Positions 1-6,400 of a DNA stretch of 7,940 bases are shown in pieces. Location of the stretch: positions 1 through 7,940 of the forward strand of contig CAAGFN010000118.1 of assembly GCA_900769145.1 (NCBI GenBank), in the 5' to 3' direction. The notes under the pieces were generated by a model. The model saw only the letters and a list, made by a program, of their open reading frames with translations. It was not told the origin of the DNA and ran no database searches. The position numbers and the translations under genes are program-made. How positions within the stretch are numbered: the stretch's first letter is position 1; each line of letters opens with the position of its first letter. The stretch is from Rikenellaceae bacterium (GTDB taxonomy: Bacteria > Bacteroidota > Bacteroidia > Bacteroidales > UBA932).

Positions 1-189
1 AGCGGACATTTCATTGACAATCCTGCCTCCGGCAAAGTTATGGAGAAATGCGGCTTCGTCCCGACAGGGGAAGTCTGCTTCGATGAAAGCCTTTGCTGTG
101 GCGGAGGCAGACCAATCCGTGTTCTCCGGCTGGAACTCCGGCTTCTACACTCAGCCCGTGCATTGCCTAGGCAAACAGATCGTCCATAG
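1..189 (+). CDS. GNAT-family N-acetyltransferase, C-terminal fragment (5' end outside window)
   Basis: The reading frame is open from base 1 to a TAG at 187-189, giving 62 residues. It begins SGHFIDNPASGKVMEKCGFV and continues with PTGEV. The DNPASGKVMEKCGF block is the hallmark C-terminal motif of RimJ/RimL-like GNAT acetyltransferases (Acetyltransf_3 type), in which N and E/K side chains line the acetyl-CoA side of the fold. Enzymes of this group transfer an acetyl group from acetyl-CoA to an amine, either a protein N-terminus or a small molecule; the substrate cannot be told from the tail. The upstream part, with the rest of the acetyl-CoA binding site, lies outside the window. The last 16 or so residues (RLLHSARALPRQTDRP) are arginine-rich, low in secondary-structure character, and overlap the 3' end of the convergent ATPase gene by 23 bp, so this tail may be an accidental extension. 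The family call is firm; the function is open. Confidence 0.85.
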   Translation, partial: SGHFIDNPASGKVMEKCGFVPTGEVCFDESLCCGGGRPIRVLRLELRLLHSARALPRQTDRP

Positions 190-1594
190 TGATTATTTTC
201 TGGAAGCGGCTTGAGTACTCGTTATGCTTAATGCCGTAGGTGGTGATGAGCACTGAAACGATTGTCCTTTTATGCTTCGTGAATTCTTCCGTGGTTGATA
301 TCCTGTCCTGAATGCGTCTTGCGTAATTTCCATTGACGGCAAAGTCTCCACGGCAGAATTTTATTTCACAGATATTGATTACTCTGTCTTCTCGGTCGAT
401 TATCAGGTCAATCTGCATTCCAGTGGTTTCGTCTCCGCCCTCAACACTCCACGATGACTCCTTTGTTACTACGCCCGATATCCCCAATGCCTGCTTGACC
501 TGGGCAATATGGTTGAAAACAACTTCCTCGAATGCCAATCCGAGCCAGCTGTTCATTGAAGGAGAATTATAGTTGTTCTGCCAGTATCCAGCATTTCCGA
601 TGTTGTCTTTTACGTGGTGCAGGTAGAAATAGCAGAAGGAGTCTGCCAATTTGAAATTTTTCTCCCGTTCTCCAAAAGGCAGATATGAGGAAATGAAGTT
701 GCTTTTCTCCAAGGCTTGCAATGCACTCGAAAATGTGCCGCCTGAAACATGCCTGAGACCTTTCAAAATTTCGGACCTCGTCATCCCGGACCGTTTTGTA
801 CCCAGCAATGTTACAATTTCTTTCAGAGTATCCGGATTTGTAAACTGGGACTTGAATAGTTTGTCGAATTCGTCTGAAAGTATGCCGTCCTTGTCAAACA
901 AGGTGGCATCAATATTCTGAGCCACGCTAAGGTCATTGCGGAACTGTGAAAGGTAGTATGGTATTCCACCAAAGGCCATATAACTGAGTACAATATCGTA
1001 ATTGTCCATATGGAAGCCTTCGGAAATGAAGTACTCCTTGCATTCCTTCAGGGTGAAAGGCTTTACAAAGATTTTTGAAGTGACCCTGTCGTACAGACCT
1101 CCTTTGTTGGACAGCATCTCGTCTGCTATCCAGGAGGTTGCGCTTCCACATACAATCAGCTTCACGTGTTTCCTTGACAGACACCAGTCGTTGCAGAAAT
1201 GTTCGAATGCTGACAAAAAAGTGGAACGGGGACTGTCCATCCAGGGGAGTTCGTCGATGAAGACAACTTGCTTCCCTCCTGTGTACCTTCGGTCAAGAAG
1301 CTCTTGCAATAAATGGAATGCTTCCTGCCATGTCTTCGGACAGGAGATGCCTGCTTCAAGGCCGTATGTCTTGAGGGAGTAGTAGAATTCTTGCAGCTGT
1401 ACCTTCATCAGCCCGGCTTTCTTCAGTCCTGCGGGCGAGACTGCTGTGTGCTTGAATGCATAGGTGTTGGAAAAGAACTCATTGACCAGGTACGTCTTTC
1501 CAACTCGGCGTCTTCCGTAAACAACGATTATCTCCGCTCTGTTACTGTCAACAGCTCTCCCGAGCTTGTATGATTCCTCTTTTCTTCCTATCAT
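167..1594 (-). CDS. ATP-binding protein, archaeal-ATPase/DUF234 type with PD-(D/E)XK nuclease-like C-terminus
   Basis: The gene encodes 475 residues from an ATG at 1594. The N-terminal half is a P-loop ATPase: Walker A GRRRVGKT at residues 27-34, Walker B VVFIDELPW at 110-118 with D114/E115, and a sensor-1-like strand LIVCGSATSW at about 146-155. The GGLYDR...VKPF stretch at 165-180 is typical of this family (Pfam Arch_ATPase, COG1672-like, within the STAND/MNS ATPases). A winged-helix-like segment covers about 255-310. The C-terminus (about 350-475) has FEE at 355-357, QIDLIID at 394-400 and CEIKF at 409-413. This is the D...E-x-K arrangement of PD-(D/E)XK nucleases expected of DUF234-type proteins. 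Biological roles of this family are poorly known; defence, mobile-element and regulatory roles have been suggested. The gene looks lower in GC (47% in a sampled line) than metK (55% in a sampled line) and sits alone with its own promoter, so horizontal acquisition is plausible. Confidence 0.9.
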   Translation of the reverse strand: MIGRKEESYKLGRAVDSNRAEIIVVYGRRRVGKTYLVNEFFSNTYAFKHTAVSPAGLKKAGLMKVQLQEFYYSLKTYGLEAGISCPKTWQEAFHLLQELLDRRYTGGKQVVFIDELPWMDSPRSTFLSAFEHFCNDWCLSRKHVKLIVCGSATSWIADEMLSNKGGLYDRVTSKIFVKPFTLKECKEYFISEGFHMDNYDIVLSYMAFGGIPYYLSQFRNDLSVAQNIDATLFDKDGILSDEFDKLFKSQFTNPDTLKEIVTLLGTKRSGMTRSEILKGLRHVSGGTFSSALQALEKSNFISSYLPFGEREKNFKLADSFCYFYLHHVKDNIGNAGYWQNNYNSPSMNSWLGLAFEEVVFNHIAQVKQALGISGVVTKESSWSVEGGDETTGMQIDLIIDREDRVINICEIKFCRGDFAVNGNYARRIQDRISTTEEFTKHKRTIVSVLITTYGIKHNEYSSRFQKIITMDDLFA

Positions 1595-1613
1595 AAACTA
1601 CTTTATTTAGCCA

Positions 1614-1645
1614 CAAATATATAAAATCACCATCATTTGGCCAAA
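1614..1645 (-). promoter_or_regulatory. Promoter of the DUF234-type ATPase gene
   Basis: On the minus strand a -33 box TTTG (complement of 1642-1645) is separated by exactly 20 bp from a -7 box TATATTTG (complement of 1614-1621). This fits the Bacteroidota primary sigma consensus TTTG-N19-20-TAnnTTTG. The predicted transcript would start near 1607, leaving a leader of only about 12 nt before the ATG at 1594. Both promoter boxes are embedded in copies of the TTTGGC-N2-AATAAA-type motif. Confidence 0.75.
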
Positions 1646-1653
1646 TAAAAAAT

Positions 1654-1701
1654 TTTATTCAGCCAAACGAGTGTCATTTTACTCTCGTTTGGCTGAATAA
1701 A
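1654..1701 (-). terminator. Perfect 18-bp inverted repeat, probable metK terminator
   Basis: The arms 1654-1671 and 1684-1701 are perfect reverse complements over 18 bp, with a 12-nt loop at 1672-1683. It lies 29 bp beyond the metK stop. On the metK-sense strand the hairpin is followed directly by ATTTTTTATTT, which suits an intrinsic terminator. The stem is fairly AT-rich (10 of 18 pairs), and its outer part is made of two motif copies, so it may be an operator as well as, or instead of, a terminator. Confidence 0.6.
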
Positions 1702-1730
1702 CGTAGTTACTATCCCGTCTGCGCTCCCGG

Positions 1731-3062
1731 TTAAAGCCCGAACGCCTTCTTGACGTCATCGACAGCGTCAAGAAGTTCCCAGCCGAAGAACTGGAGCACT
1801 TTCTCCACTTCCTTGCCGTCACGGATGAGCTTAACAGCCTTGCGGTAAGGCTTGCGGCCGAAATGACCGTATGAGGCCGTCGGCTCGTAAATCGGGTTCT
1901 TGAGGTCGAACTTCTCGATGATTTTGGCAGGCCTGAGATCGAAGATTTCGCTCACTTTCCCGGCTATATACGCATCATCCAATTTCTTTCCTGAAGCATC
2001 GCAAGCGGCTGAGCCATAGGTCTCTACGAAAATGCTGACAGGCCTTGCCACGCCGATTGCGTAAGCCAGCTGGACTAGGACTTCGTCGGCCACTCCCGCG
2101 GCCACCAGGTTCTTGGCAATGTAGCGGGCAGCGTATGCAGCGGACCTGTCCACCTTGGAAGGGTCCTTGCCGGAGAACGCTCCGCCGCCGTGTGCGCCTC
2201 TTCCGCCGTAGGTGTCCACGATGATTTTCCTGCCGGTCAGGCCGGTATCTCCGTGAGGGCCTCCGATTACGAATTTGCCTGTCGGATTGACATGGAGGAT
2301 GAAGTCGGTATTGAACAATGCGGCAGTCTTCTCAGGCAGCCTTGCTATGACTTTCGGCAGGAGGATTGTCTTGACGTCATTCTCAATCTTGTCGTGCATT
2401 GCCTTGTCCGTCCTGTCCTGTCCGTATTGGCGTACAGCATCTTCGTAACTCATTTTTCCGAGTTCCGGAGCGGTGAATTCGTCGTGCTGGGTAGAGACCA
2501 CGATGGTGTGGACGCGTACAGGCCTGTGGTTCTCGTCGTACTCGATGGTGAACTGGGACTTGGAGTCCGGCCTGAGATATGGCATCAGGTCGTGACTCTT
2601 CTTGCGGATTTCAGCGAGCACCTCCAGTGTAAGATGAGACAGGTAAAGCGGAAGCGGCATATATTCCTCCGTATCCCGGCAAGCATAGCCGAACATCATT
2701 CCCTGGTCTCCAGCTCCCTGTTCCTCAGGGTCTGTGCGAACGACGCCCCTGTTGATGTCGGCACTCTGCTCGTGGATGGCTGAGAGGACTCCGCAGGAAT
2801 TGCCGTCAAACATGTATGCTGCCTTGTCGTAGCCGATTTTGTTGATAACCTCGCGCACCTTGGTCTGGATATCCACGTAGGCGTGCTCGGCCCTGACCTC
2901 TCCTCCTACGACCACAAGCCCGGTGCTGCAGAAAGTCTCGCAGGCTACCTTGGACTCCGGGTCCTGCCTGAGAAATTCGTCGAGGATAGCGTCCGAAATC
3001 TGGTCGGACACCTTGTCAGGATGCCCTTCCGATACTGATTCTGATGTAAATAAGTAGTTCAT
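1731..3062 (-). CDS. metK: S-adenosylmethionine synthase (methionine adenosyltransferase)
   Basis: MetK condenses ATP and L-methionine to S-adenosylmethionine, releasing phosphate and diphosphate; it is a cytosolic enzyme, normally a homotetramer. With the ATG at 3062 it has 443 residues. All family signatures are present: the N-terminal GHPDK at 13-17, the GAGDQGMMFGYA segment at about 116-127, GGPHGDTGLTGRKIIVDTYGG at about 267-287, and the phosphate-binding loop GGGAFSGKDPSKVDRSAAY starting near 292. The length exceeds E. coli MetK (about 384) and is close to the longer Bacteroidota form. The frame can be extended two codons to a TTG at 3068, but AAAGAGA lies six bases upstream of the ATG and would abut the TTG, so the ATG is preferred. 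It is transcribed alone, behind a long leader containing a SAM-II-like riboswitch, which implies product feedback. It ends ahead of the 18-bp hairpin. Confidence 0.98.
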   Translation of the reverse strand: MNYLFTSESVSEGHPDKVSDQISDAILDEFLRQDPESKVACETFCSTGLVVVGGEVRAEHAYVDIQTKVREVINKIGYDKAAYMFDGNSCGVLSAIHEQSADINRGVVRTDPEEQGAGDQGMMFGYACRDTEEYMPLPLYLSHLTLEVLAEIRKKSHDLMPYLRPDSKSQFTIEYDENHRPVRVHTIVVSTQHDEFTAPELGKMSYEDAVRQYGQDRTDKAMHDKIENDVKTILLPKVIARLPEKTAALFNTDFILHVNPTGKFVIGGPHGDTGLTGRKIIVDTYGGRGAHGGGAFSGKDPSKVDRSAAYAARYIAKNLVAAGVADEVLVQLAYAIGVARPVSIFVETYGSAACDASGKKLDDAYIAGKVSEIFDLRPAKIIEKFDLKNPIYEPTASYGHFGRKPYRKAVKLIRDGKEVEKVLQFFGWELLDAVDDVKKAFGL

Positions 3063-3068
3063 TTTCAA

Positions 3069-3075
3069 TCTCTTT
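3069..3075 (-). promoter_or_regulatory. metK ribosome binding site
   Basis: The minus strand reads AAAGAGA here, six bases (TTGAAA) before the ATG at 3062. It is a partial purine-rich Shine-Dalgarno, and its spacing decides for the ATG over the in-frame TTG at 3068. It lies just downstream of the 3084-3096 hairpin. Confidence 0.5.
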
Positions 3076-3083
3076 AATCATTT

Positions 3084-3096
3084 GCCACAATGTGGC
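3084..3096 (-). other. Ribosome-site-proximal hairpin in the metK leader
   Basis: The metK transcript reads GCCACATTGTGGC, a perfect odd palindrome that folds as GCCAC/GTGGC with a 3-nt loop. It ends eight bases before AAAGAGA. The same GCCAC/GTGGC arms occur in the U-tailed hairpin at 3227-3240, so strands of the two could exchange partners. The symmetry is certain; any regulatory role is inferred. Confidence 0.45.
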
Positions 3097-3108
3097 TGTT
3101 TATCTCAT

Positions 3109-3124
3109 TCCCGGTCTTCCGGGA
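3109..3124 (-). other. Six-bp stem-loop in the metK leader
   Basis: TCCCGG and CCGGGA flank a four-base loop, giving a compact GC-rich stem. In the metK direction no U-run follows, so it is not a terminator there. On the plus strand a T-rich run does follow, but no plus-strand transcript is known to reach it. It may simply structure the leader. Confidence 0.4.
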
Positions 3125-3219
3125 CAATTTTCTTTTTTAGCCTGCCGCCATTCGCCATGGCGCAACAAAAAACGCCCCCGGAGTGGAGACGTCGTCACAA
3201 AACACAAAACATTGATATG

Positions 3220-3243
3220 AAAAACTGCCACACAGGTGGCGTT
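3220..3243 (-). terminator. Candidate attenuator hairpin of the metK leader
   Basis: In the metK transcript GCCAC-CTGT-GTGGC (3240 to 3227) forms a five-bp GC-rich stem with a tetraloop. It is followed after AG by UUUUU (3224 to 3220). Flanking AAC and GTT can add three pairs around a bulged A. It sits nine bases after the SAM-II-like core, the right place for an expression platform. The stem is short, so strength is uncertain. Its 3' arm can instead pair with the 3' strand of riboswitch stem P1 (CCACGU, 3271-3266, against GUGUGG, 3233-3228), a plausible antiterminator. Confidence 0.5.
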
Positions 3244-3248
3244 GTCAA

Positions 3249-3297
3249 CATTTTAGCATTTTTTAACGTGGTTGCAAGCAGGCAAATCTCTCCACTT
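3249..3297 (-). promoter_or_regulatory. SAM-II (metA-type) riboswitch aptamer in the metK leader
   Basis: Read in the metK direction, this begins within a few bases of the predicted transcript start. It has P1 arms GUGG (3295-3292) and CCAC (3271-3268), with the loop AGAGAUUU...UUGCAA between them, then GUUAAAAAAUGCUAAAAUG. Compared from memory with the well-studied environmental metX SAM-II RNA, the shared elements are the GAUUU after the 5' P1 strand, UUGCAA immediately before the 3' P1 strand, the A-rich linker, and the closing GCUAAAA, all at near-identical spacing (20 against 19 nt within the P1 loop). SAM-II is a compact H-type pseudoknot that binds S-adenosylmethionine and turns expression off. 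Placement before metK fits that role. The rest of the 3063-3304 leader has no gene. Confidence 0.78.
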
Positions 3298-3304
3298 CAG
3301 GCTG

Positions 3305-3336
3305 CAAATATACGGCCTTCCCTGCATATATCCAAA
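3305..3336 (-). promoter_or_regulatory. metK promoter
   Basis: The minus strand carries TTTG (complement of 3333-3336), a 20-bp spacer, and TATATTTG (complement of 3305-3312), an exact match to the Bacteroidota TTTG/TAnnTTTG promoter. It predicts transcription starting near 3298-3300, so the leader is about 236 nt and the riboswitch core opens the transcript. Confidence 0.8.
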
Positions 3337-3407
3337 TTTTTCCATCTATAAAATTGTTACGAAAATATTAAAAAGGGATATTCTTGTTAACTTTAATTGT
3401 TTTAGGC

Positions 3408-3438
3408 TTTTATAATTCTAACTATTCTTCTAACTTTG
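3408..3438 (+). promoter_or_regulatory. Promoter of the TonB-dependent receptor operon
   Basis: TAACTTTG at 3431-3438 matches the -7 consensus TAnnTTTG. Nineteen bases upstream is TTTT (3408-3411), an imperfect -33 box. Transcription would start near 3444, about 23 nt before the ATG at 3467. It is divergent from the metK promoter, with roughly 70 bp of AT-rich DNA between the two -33 boxes. No strong Shine-Dalgarno precedes the ATG, as is common in this phylum. Confidence 0.6.
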
Positions 3439-3466
3439 CAACAAATTAACATTAACAATCACCTTT

Positions 3467-6400
3467 ATGAATTATTCATTCAAGCATCTAATTCTTGCCG
3501 GCATTGCAATGCTGGCAGGTTCTTTAGCCTATGCGCAGGTGACCACGTCCTCACTCAGCGGACGTGTCACCGATGAAAAGGGACAGCCGGCTCTCGGCGC
3601 CGCTGTGGTAGCGACACACGAGCCGTCCGGAACTGTCTATGGGGCCGTTGTCAATGAGAACGGTCAGTACAACATCGTTGGTATGCGCGCGGGCGGACCT
3701 TACAAGATCGAGGTTTCATCCGTGGGTTATGCAAGCGTTGTCTACAAGGACGTGACAATTCAGCTCGCAGATGCCTACAAGCTCGACGCCGTCCTCAAGG
3801 AGTCCAATGAATTCCTCCAGGAAGTCGTTGTCATCGGCACTGCGAAATCCAAGTTCAGCAGCGAGAAGACAGGTGCTGCCACCAACATTTCCAATGCCCA
3901 GATGACCGCTCTCCCGACAGTAAGCAGGAGCATTGAAGATGTCACCAGGCTCTCCCCTTACGGTGGAAATGGAATGAGCTTCGCAGGAACTGACGGACGT
4001 ACCGCCAACTTCACTGTCGACGGTGCGAACTTCAATAACAACTTCGGTCTCAACGACGGTCTTCCCGGTGGAGGAAATCCTATCTCCCTTGACGCGATCG
4101 AGGAACTCCAGGTCGTGATTTCCCCTTACGATGTACGTCAGACCAACTTCATCGGCGGTGGTGTGAACGCCATCACCAAGTCCGGTACAAACACCTTCAA
4201 GGGAACCGCCTACGTTTATCACAAGAATGAGTATATGCGCGGCGACTATGTCGACGGACAGGCCGTTTCCGGTGCCCGTGACAAAGACCGCAACACTATC
4301 TACGGTCTCACCCTCGGTGGCCCGATCATCAAGAACAAGCTCTTCTTCTTCGTAAGTGCAGAGATGGCCAAGTCTCCTTCCGTAGCAGTACGCTGGAGAG
4401 CTTCCGAGAATGGAATCGGCGATGACATCAAGTATCTCTCATACTGCTCCGTAGCTGATATGGAGAGGGTTGCGGAGCACGTGAAGACAAAGTACGGCTA
4501 CGATCCGGGTTCATTCACCGATTTCCCTGCAGACGAGAGCAACAAGAAGATCCTCGTCCGTCTCGACTGGAACATCAACGAGAAGAACCGTCTTGCAGTA
4601 AGGTACAATTACACCAACAACATCCAGTGGAATGCTCCTAACGCCTCCTCTATGGACGGTGGCACCCGTTCCGCTTACGGACGTACCTCCCTGTACTCCA
4701 TGGCCTTCTCCAACTCAATGTACTCTATCAATAACCTTGTACATTCAGTTTCAGTTGACTTGAACAGCAGAATCAACAACAACCTCTCCAACCAGTTCCT
4801 CGCGACATTCTCCAAGCTTGACGATGTCCGCGGAACCAACTCAAGCGAGTTCCCGTTCATTGATATCCAGGACGGAACAGGTTCAAACACCCAGTACATG
4901 GCTCTCGGACTTGAACTCTTCACCCACAACAATGCCGTTCACAACACTGTGTTCAATGTAAAGGACGACCTCGTTTACTACAAGGGTGACCACAAGCTCA
5001 CTATGGGTCTCAACTATGAGTACCAGATGGCTGACAACGCCTATATGAGGAATGGTACAGGTTACTACAGATATGCGAGCGTTGACGATTTCATCAACGG
5101 AGCCGCTCCTGAGGTAGTCTGCCTCACCTACGGTTATGACGGAGAGACCAATCCTGCTGCACGCGTGCAGTTCCACAAGGCCGGTATCTATGCGCAGGAC
5201 GAGTGGAATGCTACCGAGAGGTTCAAACTCACCTACGGCCTCCGTCTCGACGGCCTCTTCTTCTCGAATGCAGACCTTACGACCAACAATGCCATCAAGG
5301 CCATTGACTACTATGAGAATGACGGTTCGATCCGTCACATTGACACAGGCAAGTGGCCTGCTGCTCAGGTTTCCGTATCTCCTAGGATCGGTTTCAAATG
5401 GGATATCCTCGGTGACAAGAGCCTTGCTCTCCGCGGCGGTACCGGATTCTTCTCAGGACGTCTTCCGCTCGTGTTCTTCACCAATATGCCTACCAACTCC
5501 GGTATGGTTCAGTACCAGGCACAGCTCAATGAGAAGAACCTTGCCAACAAGGGTATTGAGGGCGGTATGAGCAACTTCGCAGGCGGCCTCGTGACAGATG
5601 CCGACGGAAAGGCCACGACACAGGCCCTTCTCGACAAACTCATCAGTCTCGGTTACCCTTCAACTATCTCTCCTGACAAGGGTACAGTTCCTTCTTCAAT
5701 CTCTGCCGTGGACCGCAAGTTCAAGATGCCTCAGGTATGGAAGACCTCCCTCGCACTGGACTACAACTTCCCGACCTCATTCCCATTCTCACTCTCAGTG
5801 GAGGGAATCTACAACAAGAAGATCAACGACGTTACCATTTCCGACTGGAGTATGCTCAATCCTGACGGATTCGCAAGATGGAGCGGGGCCGACAACCGTC
5901 CGATATTCCCTGAGACCTTCAGGACAGGTACCAAGGCATTCGTTCTCTCCAATACTCACAGGGGATACGGCTACTCGGCCAGCGTGACTATGAACATGAG
6001 CCCTTGCGAGGGTCTCAGCATCATGGCGGCTTACACCCACACCGCCTCCAAGGAGGTGACTGGTATGCCAGGTTCTGCTGCAGAGTCAGCATTCACATAC
6101 GTTCCTTCCGTAGCAGGACCTAACAGGCTCAAGCTCCACAACTCACAGTACGTGACTCCGGACCGCTTCATCGCATCCCTCACGCATCGCGACAAGTGCG
6201 GCAACCACTTCAGCCTCATCTATGAGACCTGGAGGGGAGGAGCCAACTACTCCTATATGCTCGCAAACGATATGAATGGTGATGGCTACAGCTATGACGC
6301 TCTCTATATCCCGACAGACAAGGAAGTTGCCGACGGCCAGTTCAGATTCGTTTCTGACAGTGACCGCGACCGCTTCATGGACTATGTCCACAATGACAAG

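Larger units (their letters stand above)
1602..1701. repeat. Four alternating copies of a TTTGGC-N2-AATAAA-like motif upstream of the ATPase gene
   Basis: The copies are 1602-1617 (minus orientation, reading TTTGTGGCTAAATAAA, with two extra bases), 1636-1649 (plus, TTTGGCCAAATAAA), 1654-1667 (minus, TTTGGCTGAATAAA) and 1688-1701 (plus, TTTGGCTGAATAAA). The orientation alternates, so they form two nested inverted pairs. The first copy overlaps the -7 box and predicted start site of the ATPase promoter, and the second overlaps its -33 box. This placement is what one expects of operator half-sites for a repressor, possibly the ATPase itself, but no regulator is shown by the sequence. The copies are visible directly; the role is inferred. 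Confidence 0.7.

Noticed and set aside
2190..2783. A 197-codon plus-strand open frame opposite metK
   Set aside because: It is fully antisense to the conserved core of MetK, shows no family motif and has valine/aspartate-rich composition typical of a complementary-strand shadow.
3153..3162. Palindrome CGCCATGGCG, with an alternative CGCCAT/ATGGCG six-bp stem, in the metK leader
   Set aside because: It has no U-run after it in the metK direction and no link to the aptamer elements; short GC palindromes of this size arise by chance.
3167..3189. A second terminator-like stretch in the metK leader: UCUCC/GGGGG followed by UUUUUU
   Set aside because: The stem is only five pairs with two G-U pairs, so it is too weak to call alone, although the U6 run is real and could matter if the leader folds differently.
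3249..3297. SAM-I (S-box) riboswitch as the explanation of the metK leader
   Set aside because: The multi-stem junction and conserved GAUGAAACC...GGCAACC elements of SAM-I are absent; the compact pseudoknot-type core fits SAM-II instead.
3082..3351. An 89-codon plus-strand open frame in the metK/receptor intergenic region
   Set aside because: It overlaps the metK leader and promoter on the opposite strand, has no promoter or ribosome site of its own, and resembles no known protein.
4883..5338. A 151-codon minus-strand open frame inside the receptor gene
   Set aside because: It is antisense to the beta-barrel coding region, one of several such frames caused by codon bias, and lacks any start context or motif.
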